From assembly GCF_002573715.1 (NCBI RefSeq), contig NZ_PDHM01000024.1, forward strand, positions 161,726-225,725: DNA of 64,000 bases. Direction: 5' to 3'. The first letter of the stretch is position 1, and each line of letters opens with the position of its first letter. This document shows positions 1 through 8,880 of this stretch, piece after piece. The DNA comes from Paenibacillus sp. EZ-K15 (GTDB lineage: Bacteria > Bacillota > Bacilli > Paenibacillales > Paenibacillaceae). Made by a program: the position numbers and the translations under genes. The notes under the pieces are model-generated. The model was not told where the DNA came from. It saw nothing but the letters and a program-made list of their open reading frames with translations, and searched no databases.

Positions 1-49
1 AATGACCAGGCTTATGCCTTAATTACCATAGAGAGGATTCTTTCACATT

Positions 50-1768
50 ATGTCTAAACCCCTGTTAACAGATCAGATTCAAACTGCCAAACCCGCCAAA
101 AAACCGAGGCCTTCCGCTCCACCCGTGCGCATCTTTGCGCTGGGGGGGCTTGGAGAAATCGGCAAGAACATGTACGGTGTGGAATTCAAAAATGAGATTA
201 TTATCATCGATGCCGGGCTGAAATTCCCGGATGCCGAAATGAGTGGCGTCGATTATATTATTCCGGACATTCGTTATTTACTGGATAACAAACATAAAGT
301 AAAGGGTATGTTCCTGACCCATGGACATGAAGATCATATTGGGGCTATTCCCTATGTGCTTCGTCAAATCCAGATGCCGATCTATGGCGGGGCACTGACC
401 ATCGGCCTGGTTCGTGCGAAGCTGGAGGAGCATCGGCTGCTGGATCAGAGTGATCTGCGCATATTCCATGAAGACGAAACGATTTCATTCCGTCATCTTT
501 CCGTTCATTTCTTTAGAACCACCCACAGCATTCCGGATGCCTTCGGGATCGTTGTGGAAACCCCGTACGGGCCGATCGTACATACCGGAGACTTTAAATT
601 TGACTTTACGCCGGAGGACAAGCCTGCCAATCTGCATAAAATTCTGCATATCGGCGCGCGTGGCGTCCTGGCCCTGATGGCTGACAGTACCAATAGCGAG
701 CGGGACGGGTTTACCCCTTCTGAACGCACCGTCGGCGATTCCATTCTGCGTCTGTTCCGGGAATGTCCCGGACGGATCCTGTTTGCCACCTTCGCTTCGA
801 ACGTTCATCGTCTGCAGCAGGTTGTTGAAGCTGCCACCAGAACAGGCCGCAAAATCGCCATCGTCGGCCGCAGCATGGAGAAGGTATTTGTGATTGGTCA
901 GGAGCTTGGTTATATTCGCGTGCCGGACGGCATGATGATTGATGTGAAAGCCGTTAATCGTTATCGCGATGACCAGGTGCTGATTATTTGTACAGGTAGT
1001 CAGGGCGAGCCTAATGCGGCACTGACACGCATCGCATCAGGTGCCCATCGTTCGATCCAGATTCATCCGGAGGATACCGTTATTTTCTCGTCTTCGCCGA
1101 TTCCTGGGAATACCCAGAACGTCAATCGCAGCATCGATCTCTTGATGCGGGCAGGAGCAGAAGTTAAATACGGCTCCATTCTCGATATCCACACTTCGGG
1201 TCACGGCTGCCGCGAGGATTTGAAGCTTATGATCAGCAGCTTGCGTCCCAAGTATTTTGTGCCGATCCACGGGGAATACCGGATGATGCTCAATCATCGT
1301 CACCTCGCCGTGCAGGTTGGGGTTGCCGACAGCAATGTTTATTTGATGAACATTGGGAATACGCTGTCCCTATTCCGCAACTATGCGCGTAAAGGCCGGA
1401 ACATCCCCTCCGGAGACGTCTACATCAACAATGGAGAGCTGCGTACCCATGAGAAGGAATTGCTTGAGGAACGAGTACAGCTCGCTCACGATGGCGTTGT
1501 CATCGTCGCCATCACCATCAATCGCGAGACGCGCAAGCTGCTCTCCGGGCCGGAGCTGATTACCCGTGGGTTTGTATATATGCAGGACTCCAAGCCTCTT
1601 CTACGCAGAGCTGAAGCGATGCTGCGCAAGCAGCTGAACAAAGCCGGTGAACAGCGCGAATACAACCGGGCTGCCTGGGAACAGATGACAAACAACACAC
1701 TCAACCGTTATTTTAAAAGGGAACTGGGCCGCAGCCCGTACATTATGCCTTCCATAATGGAAGTATAA
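50..1768 (+). CDS. rnjA: Ribonuclease J (metallo-beta-lactamase/beta-CASP RNase)
   Basis: 572-residue RNase J, a zinc-dependent 5'-3' exo- and endoribonuclease of mRNA turnover and rRNA maturation in the cytoplasm. The metal motif HGHEDH lies at residues 91-96, further histidines follow in TTHSIPD and HTGDFKFDF, the beta-CASP region contains FATFASNVHRLQQ, and the C-terminus ends in the family-typical IMEV. The intact metal motif and overall similarity favour the J1 type over J2. The N-terminus has about 25 extra Pro/Lys-rich residues compared with B. subtilis RNase J1. Start ATG follows a GAGAGGA ribosome site. It is monocistronic here and followed by a strong hairpin. The J1 assignment is from memory of family sequences. 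Confidence 0.93.
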   Translation: MSKPLLTDQIQTAKPAKKPRPSAPPVRIFALGGLGEIGKNMYGVEFKNEIIIIDAGLKFPDAEMSGVDYIIPDIRYLLDNKHKVKGMFLTHGHEDHIGAIPYVLRQIQMPIYGGALTIGLVRAKLEEHRLLDQSDLRIFHEDETISFRHLSVHFFRTTHSIPDAFGIVVETPYGPIVHTGDFKFDFTPEDKPANLHKILHIGARGVLALMADSTNSERDGFTPSERTVGDSILRLFRECPGRILFATFASNVHRLQQVVEAATRTGRKIAIVGRSMEKVFVIGQELGYIRVPDGMMIDVKAVNRYRDDQVLIICTGSQGEPNAALTRIASGAHRSIQIHPEDTVIFSSSPIPGNTQNVNRSIDLLMRAGAEVKYGSILDIHTSGHGCREDLKLMISSLRPKYFVPIHGEYRMMLNHRHLAVQVGVADSNVYLMNIGNTLSLFRNYARKGRNIPSGDVYINNGELRTHEKELLEERVQLAHDGVVIVAITINRETRKLLSGPELITRGFVYMQDSKPLLRRAEAMLRKQLNKAGEQREYNRAAWEQMTNNTLNRYFKRELGRSPYIMPSIMEV

Positions 1769-1807
1769 GGCTCCGGTCACTCTGAGCCTTAACCGTATCT
1801 CAACATG

Positions 1808-1853
1808 AAAAGGGTGGATCCAAGGTCATTTAAACCTTCGGATCCACCCTTTT
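1808..1853. terminator. Bidirectional intrinsic terminator
   Basis: Long hairpin with AAGGGTGGATCC and GGATCCACCCTT arms, flanked by A and T runs. It lies between the convergent RNase J and MFS transporter genes and can serve both. Confidence 0.85.
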
Positions 1854-1935
1854 TCAGATATCAGAAAGTATACACTTCTAAGCATGTCCTTCCTGATATC
1901 GCAAGAATAAAATCATCTAAACGCGGTCTCCAGCC

Positions 1936-3159
1936 TTAGTCCGCAAGCTCCAGCCCTTTCGTTTCCTTGCCAAGTACGAGTACGCCGAGCGCACCGATCA
2001 GGATGGTCACGAAAAACATCACGAAAATGAATTCGATCCGGGTGCCATTTTGCTTCAACACCCCGACGAGCAGCGGTGCAATAACGCCGCCGATCCGTCC
2101 AAACGACGTTGCAAGCCCAACCCCCGTTGAACGAACCTTGGTCGGATAGAGTTCCGGACTGTAGGCATATAAACCTCCCCATGCTCCCAGATTGAAGAAT
2201 GACAAGGAAATGCCTGCTGCCAGCAGCGAACCTTCCGTGTTGGCATAACCAAACCAGATGGCGCTAAAGGCCGTAAGCACCAAATAGGTAACGAGAACGA
2301 ATTTCCGCCCGAACTTTTCTATAAAGTACGCGGCCGTAAAATAACCCGGCAGCTGGGCAAGCGTCATAATCAACACATACTGAAAGCTTCGGACCAGACT
2401 GAACCCTTTATCGACCATAACGGTCGGAAGCCACAGGAACATGCCGTAATACGAGAATACGACCGTAAACCACAGCACCCACAGCATAATGCTCGTACGC
2501 CGATGTTCAACCGACCAGACCGAAGCCACTCGCTGCCCAAAGGTCAGCTTAGGGGCTGCCTTAGCTTTCTGCTCAAGATATCTTGGCGAATCCTCGATGG
2601 CACGCCGCAGATAGAGCGCATAAAAAGCAGGCAGAGCTCCAATAACAAAAGCAGCCCGCCAGCCGTAATCCGGGATGACAAAGTAAGCGATGAGTGCAGA
2701 TAGTATCCAGCCTGCCGCCCAGAAGCTTTCCAACAGCACAACCGCTCTTCCCCGTTCATGAACCGGCATGCTTTCTGATACCAGCGTGGATGCAACGGGA
2801 AGCTCTCCGCCAAGTCCGAAGCCGGCAATAAAGCGCATCAAACACAGCATGATAAACCCGGTAGCCAGCGCGGAAAGACCGCTCGCGATCGAGAATATGA
2901 GCAGCGTCCACAGCAGAATATTTTTCCGTCCATACTTATCAGCCAAGAATCCAGCCATGGCCGCGCCGAATACCATTCCGATCGATGTGGTACTTGTCAG
3001 TATCCCTACCTGCTGCGAGCTCAGCGACCATTCCGCTGCCAGCGCCGCAACAACAAATGAAATCATCCCGACATCCATCGCATCGAACATCCAGCTGGCA
3101 CCCGCACTGAACAGCAGCTTGCGCCGCTTCGGCTCTTTTAACAATTGCATATTGCCCAT
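1936..3159 (-). CDS. niaP: MFS transporter, NiaP (niacin permease)-like
   Basis: 407-residue major facilitator with 12 predicted membrane helices. It carries the MFS signature DKYGRK after helix 2 and the motif GLGGELPVAS followed by ESFWAAGW, which closely resembles B. subtilis NiaP (YceI), the nicotinate permease of the sugar-porter-like branch. The C-terminal half keeps SYYGMFLWLP and SFFNLGAWG, also as in NiaP. The start ATG has GAGAGGGGG upstream. It sits 61 bp downstream of the kinase gene on the same strand, so co-transcription is possible. No niacin riboswitch or NiaR site was recognised. Niacin specificity is inference from similarity; a related carboxylate substrate is possible. Confidence 0.78.
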   Translation of the reverse strand: MGNMQLLKEPKRRKLLFSAGASWMFDAMDVGMISFVVAALAAEWSLSSQQVGILTSTTSIGMVFGAAMAGFLADKYGRKNILLWTLLIFSIASGLSALATGFIMLCLMRFIAGFGLGGELPVASTLVSESMPVHERGRAVVLLESFWAAGWILSALIAYFVIPDYGWRAAFVIGALPAFYALYLRRAIEDSPRYLEQKAKAAPKLTFGQRVASVWSVEHRRTSIMLWVLWFTVVFSYYGMFLWLPTVMVDKGFSLVRSFQYVLIMTLAQLPGYFTAAYFIEKFGRKFVLVTYLVLTAFSAIWFGYANTEGSLLAAGISLSFFNLGAWGGLYAYSPELYPTKVRSTGVGLATSFGRIGGVIAPLLVGVLKQNGTRIEFIFVMFFVTILIGALGVLVLGKETKGLELAD

Positions 3160-3220
3160 GTTGGCCGCCCCCTCTCCTATATCTTTCTATAATGTAGAGC
3201 GAACCATACGCCTGGTCAAG

Positions 3221-4294
3221 CTAGATTATGCTGAGTGGCAGAATTACCTTTATGGTCGTTCCCTCGTGAAGCTTGCTGGATACATGAACCTGCCCCTTGT
3301 GATCCTCGATCATTTTTTTGCTGATCATGAAGCCCAGGCCATTGCCTTTCTCCTTCGTGGTGAAGAACGGTTCCCCGAGACGAGAGAGGATTGCTTCTGG
3401 AATCCCGCAGCCATTATCCGTAAAATGGATGGCCACAGTATGGTCATCGCTTCTCTCCAGCCGAATGGTCAACTCCCCGCCACCCGGCATGGATTCCACG
3501 GCATTTTTAATAAAATTGATGAACACCTGCTTCAGATGATTCACATCACCCTCGACATTGGCCTCTCGCTCTCCGAAATCCGTTATAATCTCGACGTTAT
3601 GTATGATGGCCTGCGTATTTAATAGAGTAATCACTTGGTCCAGGAGCTGCCGGATATCGGCACGCTCGAATTTCACGCTTTGCGGCTTCGCCAAAAACAG
3701 AAGCTCACTTACGATCAGTTCGATCCTTTCGATCTCCGAGGAGATAATATCGAAATATTCATCCTTCCGGCCGGCGCCGGAGCGAATGAGCTGCACGAAC
3801 CCTTTGATGGAAGTCATGGGGTTACGGATTTCATGGGCGATCCCTGCCGCAAGTTGACCGGCCATGGACAGCTTATCGGACTGGATCAGCCGCTCCTCTT
3901 CTTGATGGGCGGCCTTTTTCATATCGGTAATATCCGTAAAATGCGCCACATAGCCAAGTGTTCTTCCTTCCCTGCTACGAGCTATGCTTAGCATACAAGA
4001 TACCCACCTGATATCGCCTTGTTTATGTATCAGTCTCTTCTCCAATTGCAAAGAAGCGGTCTTACCCGACACTAGCTTCTCCATCCTATCTTTGTCCTTA
4101 TTCACATCTTCCGGATAAATCCAATTGTAATAGGGATGGTGCAGACACTCTTCCGCCTCATACCCCAGCATGACGCAAGCAGCGGGATTAATTGTGATAA
4201 TGCTCCCCTCTGAATCGATGAATACGGTTCCAATCGGCGCTACTTCAATCGCTTGGACCATAAAATCATAGCTGAGACATTCACTATTCATCAT
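3221..4294 (-). CDS. PAS-domain sensor histidine kinase, orphan (sporulation-kinase type)
   Basis: 357 residues: one PAS domain (about 15-125, with a PAC-like YVAHFTDIT end), a HisKA dimerisation domain with phospho-acceptor His154 in HEIRNP, and a HATPase_c domain with N-box NAVES and G-boxes DNGCGIP and GNGLG. No membrane segment or signal peptide, so it is cytosolic. The ATG at 4294 follows AGGAGG with 11 bases between; a longer reading would begin at a TTG without a ribosome site. No response regulator adjoins it, and the architecture matches KinA/KinE-type kinases that feed the Spo0F-Spo0A phosphorelay. That role is inference; the signal sensed is unknown. Confidence 0.85.
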   Translation of the reverse strand: MMNSECLSYDFMVQAIEVAPIGTVFIDSEGSIITINPAACVMLGYEAEECLHHPYYNWIYPEDVNKDKDRMEKLVSGKTASLQLEKRLIHKQGDIRWVSCMLSIARSREGRTLGYVAHFTDITDMKKAAHQEEERLIQSDKLSMAGQLAAGIAHEIRNPMTSIKGFVQLIRSGAGRKDEYFDIISSEIERIELIVSELLFLAKPQSVKFERADIRQLLDQVITLLNTQAIIHNVEIITDFGEREANVEGDVNHLKQVFINFIKNAVESMPGGGELTIRLERSDDHTVAIHFTDNGCGIPEAILSRLGEPFFTTKEKGNGLGFMISKKMIEDHKGQVHVSSKLHEGTTIKVILPLSII

Positions 4295-4603
4295 CGTTTG
4301 GAGATCCTCCTGTCTTTCATTGTTCAATCGTTTTACATATTTCGAGATATCGGTTTGCTTCTCCTTTCCTCTCGCCTGTTGAAAAATATAAATAAAGCAA
4401 ACCAAAGGATAATTTGGACATGGGGCGAATATATTGTTATGGGGTTTCTAATTTTTGGTGGCAATTCCAGCGCTATTCTAGTGAAACTGAGAGAAAATGG
4501 TTTTTTTTGACTTGAACGCTATGGCTTTTTCGTTTATTGTGAAAGAAAGCAAGTCATTTACAATTGCTAGTCGTTAGGACCGTTAACAAAGGAGTTTGCG
4601 AGT
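4295..4603. other. Divergent intergenic region
   Basis: 309 bp between the histidine kinase and the papain-fold hydrolase. The left part holds the AGGAGG site of the kinase at 4306-4311, and the right end holds AAAGGAG before the hydrolase. The interior is AT-rich, as expected for divergent promoters, but I could not assign -35/-10 pairs with confidence. Confidence 0.4.
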
Positions 4604-5224
4604 ATGTACACGGAACAAGATATTTGGATTGTGCTTACAGGCACGGGCACCTGGTTCAGCAGAATGATCCAATATTTCACGAAGGCCCCACTCAACCATG
4701 CATCCATCGCGTTTGATTCCGAATTACGCGAAGTGTACAGCTTTGGGCGAAAGAAGGCGAACAACCCGTTTGACGGCGGTTTAGTTCGCGAGAATCTACG
4801 CGACCCCTTCTTCTACACTTCGGAATGCGCGGTATATCGTTTCCGCGTTAGTAATGAAGACTATCAACGCATGCACAACCTTGTCAAAGAGATGATGCGT
4901 GATCAGGACCGCTACAAATATAATCTGCTAGGGCTGCTGGGTATATTGTTTCGGATTCATATTGATCGTGACGATGCTTTCTTCTGCTCCCACTTTGTTG
5001 CTACGGTGCTGGAGCAAGCAGGCCTGCGGCCTGTGAACAAGCCTTGTCATCTTGTAACGCCGGAGGATTTCTCCCATTCATCGCAGTTGAATGAAGTCTA
5101 CCGTGGACCTCTCCACGGGTATCTTGCTCAAGACATGACATCCCCGCTATCCCCATCACCGACGTTTACTCCTGTGACAACGAAAGGCCGAGGCAAGTTC
5201 TTCAGATTCGGAAAAACGGGTTAA
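4604..5224 (+). CDS. Permuted papain-like amidase/hydrolase (YiiX/NlpC-P60-like)
   Basis: 206-residue cytosolic protein without a signal peptide. The circularly permuted NlpC/P60 arrangement is suggested by a histidine in NHASIAF (His32) preceding a cysteine in FFCSHFVATVLEQAG (Cys128), with the linking strand around SFGRK. Families of this fold cleave amide or thioester bonds of peptides, lipids or peptidoglycan; the substrate cannot be told here. The last 30 residues are a Pro/Thr-rich tail ending in basic residues. The ATG is preceded by AAAGGAG. It is monocistronic with a terminator about 50 bp downstream. Confidence 0.7.
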   Translation: MYTEQDIWIVLTGTGTWFSRMIQYFTKAPLNHASIAFDSELREVYSFGRKKANNPFDGGLVRENLRDPFFYTSECAVYRFRVSNEDYQRMHNLVKEMMRDQDRYKYNLLGLLGILFRIHIDRDDAFFCSHFVATVLEQAGLRPVNKPCHLVTPEDFSHSSQLNEVYRGPLHGYLAQDMTSPLSPSPTFTPVTTKGRGKFFRFGKTG

Positions 5225-5272
5225 TACTGAAATATGTAGCTATCATATAAATATGTTTCTCTGATACCTTGG

Positions 5273-5308
5273 AAAAAAGCAGCCGGGCTCTCACCCGGCT
5301 GCTTTTTT
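5273..5308. terminator. Bidirectional intrinsic terminator
   Basis: Perfect 9-bp stem GCAGCCGGG/CCCGGCTGC with a six-base loop, A run on the left and T run on the right. It serves the convergent hydrolase and VTT-protein genes. Confidence 0.92.
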
Positions 5309-5350
5309 GTATGTTCCTCGCGGGGGTAACCCCCCGCGTCATGTTTAGCA

Positions 5351-6013
5351 TTAAGCGGATGGAGTCTGGTCCGACGTCTGCTCCAGCACCGTCTTTTCGA
5401 CCACAGCGGGGCTAGATTCGATAGTAGATTCAGCCAGCTTTTCCTGCTCCATTTTCTTACGCTTGCGTTTGCGGTTAAAGTACACACCGATCAACAGAAG
5501 CGGAACCGCAATAAGCGCAATATATAACGATACATCCTTAACCATACCTTCTGCCGCGTTACCGTACAGGTAAAACAAGGTACCTACCACATAAAACTTG
5601 GTAGCTCTGCCTATAGCGGCATAAGCAAGAAGTCTCCATAACGGGAAGTTCAAGCACCCCGATAGAATCGTGAACACCTTAAAGGGTACCGGCGTGAAGG
5701 AACCAATCAATATGGCGGCCTCGCCGTTTTTCTGAAACATGTTCGTAGCAGAGTCAATCCACTCTTTTTTCAAAATCTTGTATAGTACCGACTTCCCAAG
5801 CAGCTTTCCGATTAAATAACCCAGCGGCGTCCCCAGCAAGCACCCGATAAAGCCATACGTTGCAAGCCACAGCGCATTCTGCGGATGCATGATGCTTAGC
5901 GAAACCTGCAGAAAAAAGGCGGGAACCGGAAAAATTACAGCATCAGCAAACGAATGAATAAACAATCCCCATGGACCAAACTTGATCAAAAAATCCAAAA
6001 TGTCCTGAAACAT
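5351..6013 (-). CDS. VTT/DedA-family membrane protein (YqaA type)
   Basis: 220-residue integral membrane protein with about five hydrophobic segments. It carries VTT-domain features: a re-entrant N-terminal helix with SFADAVIFPVPAF, the GTPLGYLIGKLLG segment and GSFTPVPFKVFTILSG, the Pro/Phe-rich motif of the YqaA branch. Related DedA-family proteins move lipids such as undecaprenyl phosphate or phosphatidylethanolamine across membranes; the substrate here is unknown. The C-terminal 45 residues are a charged cytosolic tail (KRKRKKMEQE) unusual in length. The ATG follows GGGGTTGAG. Monocistronic, ending at the shared hairpin. Confidence 0.8.
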   Translation of the reverse strand: MFQDILDFLIKFGPWGLFIHSFADAVIFPVPAFFLQVSLSIMHPQNALWLATYGFIGCLLGTPLGYLIGKLLGKSVLYKILKKEWIDSATNMFQKNGEAAILIGSFTPVPFKVFTILSGCLNFPLWRLLAYAAIGRATKFYVVGTLFYLYGNAAEGMVKDVSLYIALIAVPLLLIGVYFNRKRKRKKMEQEKLAESTIESSPAVVEKTVLEQTSDQTPSA

Positions 6014-6180
6014 GTCTCAACCCCTAAACATTTTCTTCCTGTTTCTATCAGACCCTGTATAAAGTATAGCACATAATTATACTGGAAAGGACCTAAGCCG
6101 CCCTATCCCTCCCGAAAAAACGCGTAAAACGAAGCATGCCTTTGCTCCTATACACTATATGCAGCGAGTTCAACTAACAA

Positions 6181-6212
6181 CAAAAAAACCTTTCTTCTTG
6201 GAAGAAAGGTTT
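6181..6212 (-). terminator. Intrinsic terminator of pdxK
   Basis: Perfect 12-bp stem (AAACCTTTCTTC/GAAGAAAGGTTT) with a three-base loop. On the minus strand it runs into seven T residues, 62 bp after the pdxK stop. Confidence 0.92.
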
Positions 6213-6274
6213 GGGGTCACTCTCTGCAAGCCGAATTTCATCCATGAATAAGCTTGCAAAAAAATGTATTTTGT

Positions 6275-7087
6275 TTAATTTGCAGATAAACTGCGATGCG
6301 CGGAATGTCTTGTCGGACCTACGAATTCATTCAGTGGGAAGCCATTGGAGATGGCTTGGGTAATGAATGCCTTCGCTTGCTGTACCGACTCGCGAACGGT
6401 CAAGCCTTTAGCAAGATTAGCTGTAATGGAAGCGGATGACGTGCAGCCCGCGCCATGGGTGTACTTCGTTACGATGGTATCAGCCTCGAACCATTCAAAG
6501 TTGTTTCCGTCATAGAGCAGGTCCATCGCTTTGCCTTCGCGGATCTTGCCTCTATCTTTAATCAGCACATTCTTCGCGCCGCGCTCATGAATAATGGCCG
6601 CAGCCTCCTGCATTTGATCCAGGGTCGTGATCGGGCCAGACTTGGCCAGTTGGGACGCCTCGAACAGGTTTGGCGTTACCAGATCAGCGCGCGGGAGAAG
6701 GAACTCCAGCATCGCTTCCGTATTTTCCGGCTGCAGCACTTCATCCGTGCCTTTGCAGACCATCACCGGATCGATGACAATCCGTTCTAGATTATAGCGG
6801 TCGATATACTGGGACACAAGCTCGATGATCTCTACGGATCCGAGCATGCCGGTCTTCATGGCGTCGATGCCAATGCCCTCGAGCACGGTTTTCAACTGTG
6901 TTTCTACAATATCTAGCGCCACCGGGAAAACCTGATGATCCCATGTCTTTGGTTCCATGCAGACAATCGTGGTCAGTGCGGTCATACCGTATACGTCAAA
7001 TTCCTGAAACGTCTTCAGGTCAGCCTGGATGCCAGCGCCGCCGCTCGTATCGGAGCCCGCTACTGTTAGTGCTTTTCGTATCGTCAT
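6275..7087 (-). CDS. pdxK: Pyridoxal/pyridoxine kinase (ThiD-like ribokinase fold)
   Basis: 270-residue ribokinase-family kinase. The N-terminal AGSDTSGGAGIQADLKTF, the substrate motif GIDAMKTGML, IDPVMVCKG and the anion-hole THGAGCTSSA are typical of the HMP/pyridoxine kinase group. The sequence matches B. subtilis PdxK better than ThiD, including the FPLNEFVGPTRHSA end, so phosphorylation of vitamin B6 vitamers is likeliest, with hydroxymethylpyrimidine kinase activity possible. The reading frame is open for 36 more codons, but the ATG at 7087 is where homology starts and lies after AAGGGA. No thiamine genes are adjacent. The extra upstream codons run through a repeat hairpin and are not coding. 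Confidence 0.88.
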   Translation of the reverse strand: MTIRKALTVAGSDTSGGAGIQADLKTFQEFDVYGMTALTTIVCMEPKTWDHQVFPVALDIVETQLKTVLEGIGIDAMKTGMLGSVEIIELVSQYIDRYNLERIVIDPVMVCKGTDEVLQPENTEAMLEFLLPRADLVTPNLFEASQLAKSGPITTLDQMQEAAAIIHERGAKNVLIKDRGKIREGKAMDLLYDGNNFEWFEADTIVTKYTHGAGCTSSASITANLAKGLTVRESVQQAKAFITQAISNGFPLNEFVGPTRHSAHRSLSAN

Positions 7088-7123
7088 GTTCCATGTTCCC
7101 TTCGCTTGTAAAATGATTACTCT

Positions 7124-7152
7124 ATTATAAGAAAAACTCAGAGTGGCGTCTA
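7124..7152 (-). promoter_or_regulatory. Candidate pdxK promoter inside a repeat hairpin
   Basis: TATAAT at 7124-7129 on the minus strand, 17 bp after a weak -35 TAGACG at 7147-7152. The -35 element lies in the arm of the repeat hairpin at 7141-7190, so the repeat appears to have shaped this promoter. Confidence 0.5.
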
Positions 7153-7312
7153 TTCGCAGATGTCGAAATCTGAGAGATAACACGCCACTCCGCATGCGGA
7201 TTGTTCTTCCGATCGCTGTTGCCCCCAGATTTCCTTTGAATCATCGATCATAATCGTAGAAATCCGGTGGCAAAGGCGAACGCTTCGCTTCTACAGAACA
7301 ATTCCGCCTTCT
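7141..7312. repeat. Structured dispersed repeat, copy 1
   Basis: Composite hairpin element. A first hairpin pairs GAGTGGCGT (7141-7149) with ACGCCACTC (7182-7190) and holds an inner CAGAT/ATCTG stem. It is followed by GCGGATTGTTCT, a second stem pairing TTGCCCCCAGATTTC with GAAATCCGGTGGCAA, a small GCGAA/TTCGC hairpin, and finally AGAACAATTCCGC, which is complementary to the GCGGATTGTTCT start. The same order recurs 214 bp downstream and in short form at 28.6 kb. Confidence 0.75.
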
Positions 7313-7354
7313 CCGTTGGAGTCTGTCTCATAACCCTTAAAGGACAAATTCACT

Positions 7355-7560
7355 TTAGTGTCTATTCGCAGATGTCGAAATCTGAGAGATAACACCCCAC
7401 TTCGCATGCGGATTGTTCTTCCGATCGCTGTTGCCCACAGATTTCCTTTGAATCACGATATTACATCGTTGAAATCTGGTGGCAGCGTATGCTTCCGATG
7501 CTAGCTTTCCTCTGGAAAGCTTTCAGACGAACACTTAGAACAATTCCGCCTGCTTCGTTG
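7355..7560. repeat. Structured dispersed repeat, copy 2
   Basis: Second copy in direct orientation. The first 110 bp are nearly identical to copy 1, including CGCAGATGTCGAAATCTG and ATGCGGATTGTTCTTCCG. The distal part differs but keeps the design: the CAGATTTC/GAAATCTG stem is now perfect, and the variable hairpin is replaced by AGCTTTCC-TCT-GGAAAGCT (7503-7521). It ends with AGAACAATTCCGCC like the other copies. Confidence 0.75.
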
Positions 7561-7648
7561 GAGCATTTCTTTTAAGCCATGAACAGAGCCTTATAGATTG
7601 TACCATCCCGTGCTCCATACGGAGCGTTAGCCCCTAAGGAGTCGCATC

Positions 7649-8395
7649 TTATTGTTCCGTCAGGATCACCGGGCCATCCTTTGTGATGGCGAGCGTATGC
7701 TCATACTGCGCGGACCATTTGCCGTCCACCGTTCTCGCGGTCCATCCGTCTGAATCGATCTTGCATTGATATGTGCCAAGATTCAGCATCGGTTCAATGG
7801 TGATGACCATGCCCTCTTTAAGCCGTGTCCCGCGATTGGGCGGGCCGTAATGCGGTACTTGCGGCTCCTCATGCATATTTTCGCCGATGGCGTGCCCCAC
7901 GAAGTGGCGGACGACCGATAAATTTTGGGATTCCGCATAGGTTTGAATCGCATGGGAAATGTCTCCGATTCGATTGCCGATCACCGCTTGCTCAATGCCA
8001 AGATACAGGGATTTCTTCGTTACGTCCAGCAGATGCTGCGCTTCCTCGGACACGTTTCCGACCGGATAGGACCAAGCGGAATCGGCGAGCCAGCCATCAT
8101 ACTTCACCACCATATCAATGGTAACGATATCCCCGTCCTTCAATGGCTCATTGCTCGGAAAACCATGGCAAATCACGTCATTAACCGACGCGCAGGTGGC
8201 AAAAGGATATCCGTGATATCCCTTCTGCTCCGGTGTCGCGCCGCGCTCTGCCAGAAACCGCTCGACAAATTGATCAATCTCAAGTGTCGTCACGCCCGGT
8301 TTAATCATCTTGGCAATCTGCCGGTGGCATTCGGCGAGAATGTCCCCAGCCTTATTCATCTTGGCAATTTGTTCTTGTGTTTTGAGGATTATCAA
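7649..8395 (-). CDS. map: Methionine aminopeptidase, type I
   Basis: 248-residue type I MetAP, which removes the initiator methionine from nascent proteins. All catalytic residues are visible: His77 (CHGFP), Asp94 and Asp105 (VTIDMVV, GWLADSAW), His168 (VGHAIG), Glu201 (ITIEPML) and Glu232 (QYEHTLA), the last five binding two metal ions. Translation starts at TTG (8395) after AAGGAGTGAG; no ATG gives a full N-terminus. It is not in the usual ribosomal-protein adk-map context, so it may be a second MetAP paralogue. A structured leader precedes it at 8440-8512. Confidence 0.92.
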   Translation of the reverse strand: MIILKTQEQIAKMNKAGDILAECHRQIAKMIKPGVTTLEIDQFVERFLAERGATPEQKGYHGYPFATCASVNDVICHGFPSNEPLKDGDIVTIDMVVKYDGWLADSAWSYPVGNVSEEAQHLLDVTKKSLYLGIEQAVIGNRIGDISHAIQTYAESQNLSVVRHFVGHAIGENMHEEPQVPHYGPPNRGTRLKEGMVITIEPMLNLGTYQCKIDSDGWTARTVDGKWSAQYEHTLAITKDGPVILTEQ

Positions 8396-8439
8396 TCCTG
8401 CTCACTCCTTCTCATATGGCTGTTATCTCCTATTCAAAT

Positions 8440-8512
8440 CAAAAAGCCTTAGCTGACCGAAGATTCTTGAAGACAGGCACCTGCCTCTCCTCACTCCCCG
8501 GCCAATAAGGCT
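8440..8512 (-). promoter_or_regulatory. Structured leader or attenuator-like hairpin before map
   Basis: On the minus strand AGCCTTATTGGCC (8500-8512 side) pairs with GGTCAGCTAAGGCT, enclosing a smaller GGCAGGTGCC element, and is followed by TTTTTGATTT only 45 bp before the map start. It could be a terminator for read-through or an attenuator. The TIMP-like gene to the right already has its own terminator at 8881-8915. Confidence 0.5.
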
Positions 8513-8880
8513 GATTCACAATCACAAGGTGTATCTGCTTTTTCTTCTTGTCTTGTGTCCAAAAAAAGAAAAGCGAAAAGCGCCCTACCTCATCTTATTC
8601 TACTCCGAAGCCAAGGGAACCTCAATCATTTCCGTTGGGAATGTCTTCCTTCTGTTTATACGCGGAATGTAAGGTTGCGCAGAAACGATAATTTTACACG
8701 CCAGATCACAATTCCTCTCTTTTTTCCTATGTTCATTATTCGCCGTCCATGCCCCCGATATTCGTGAGGCCGGGTTCCGGCAGCGTCAGAGCAAGGGCAA
8801 GGGCAGCCGAAATCACCTCAACCGCAAACGCAATATCGCAAGCTCTACCATACATACGTATCAAAAAGACCAAAGGATAC
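8513..8880. other. Gene-free interval
   Basis: Nothing convincing is seen. The minus strand holds a 39-codon open frame at 8736-8855 without a ribosome site. The interval probably contains the promoter for map, but no clean -35/-10 pair was found. Confidence 0.35.

Noticed and set aside
2768..3622. 284-codon plus-strand open frame spanning the MFS and kinase genes
   Set aside because: Crosses two well-supported opposite-strand genes and their intergenic gap; no family features.
7141..7560. Insertion sequence or MITE with target duplication
   Set aside because: Inverted ends exist, but no transposase and no convincing target-site duplication; a structured repeat is the safer description.
8736..8855. 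39-codon minus-strand open frame
   Set aside because: No ribosome site and no recognisable feature; not enough to call a gene.
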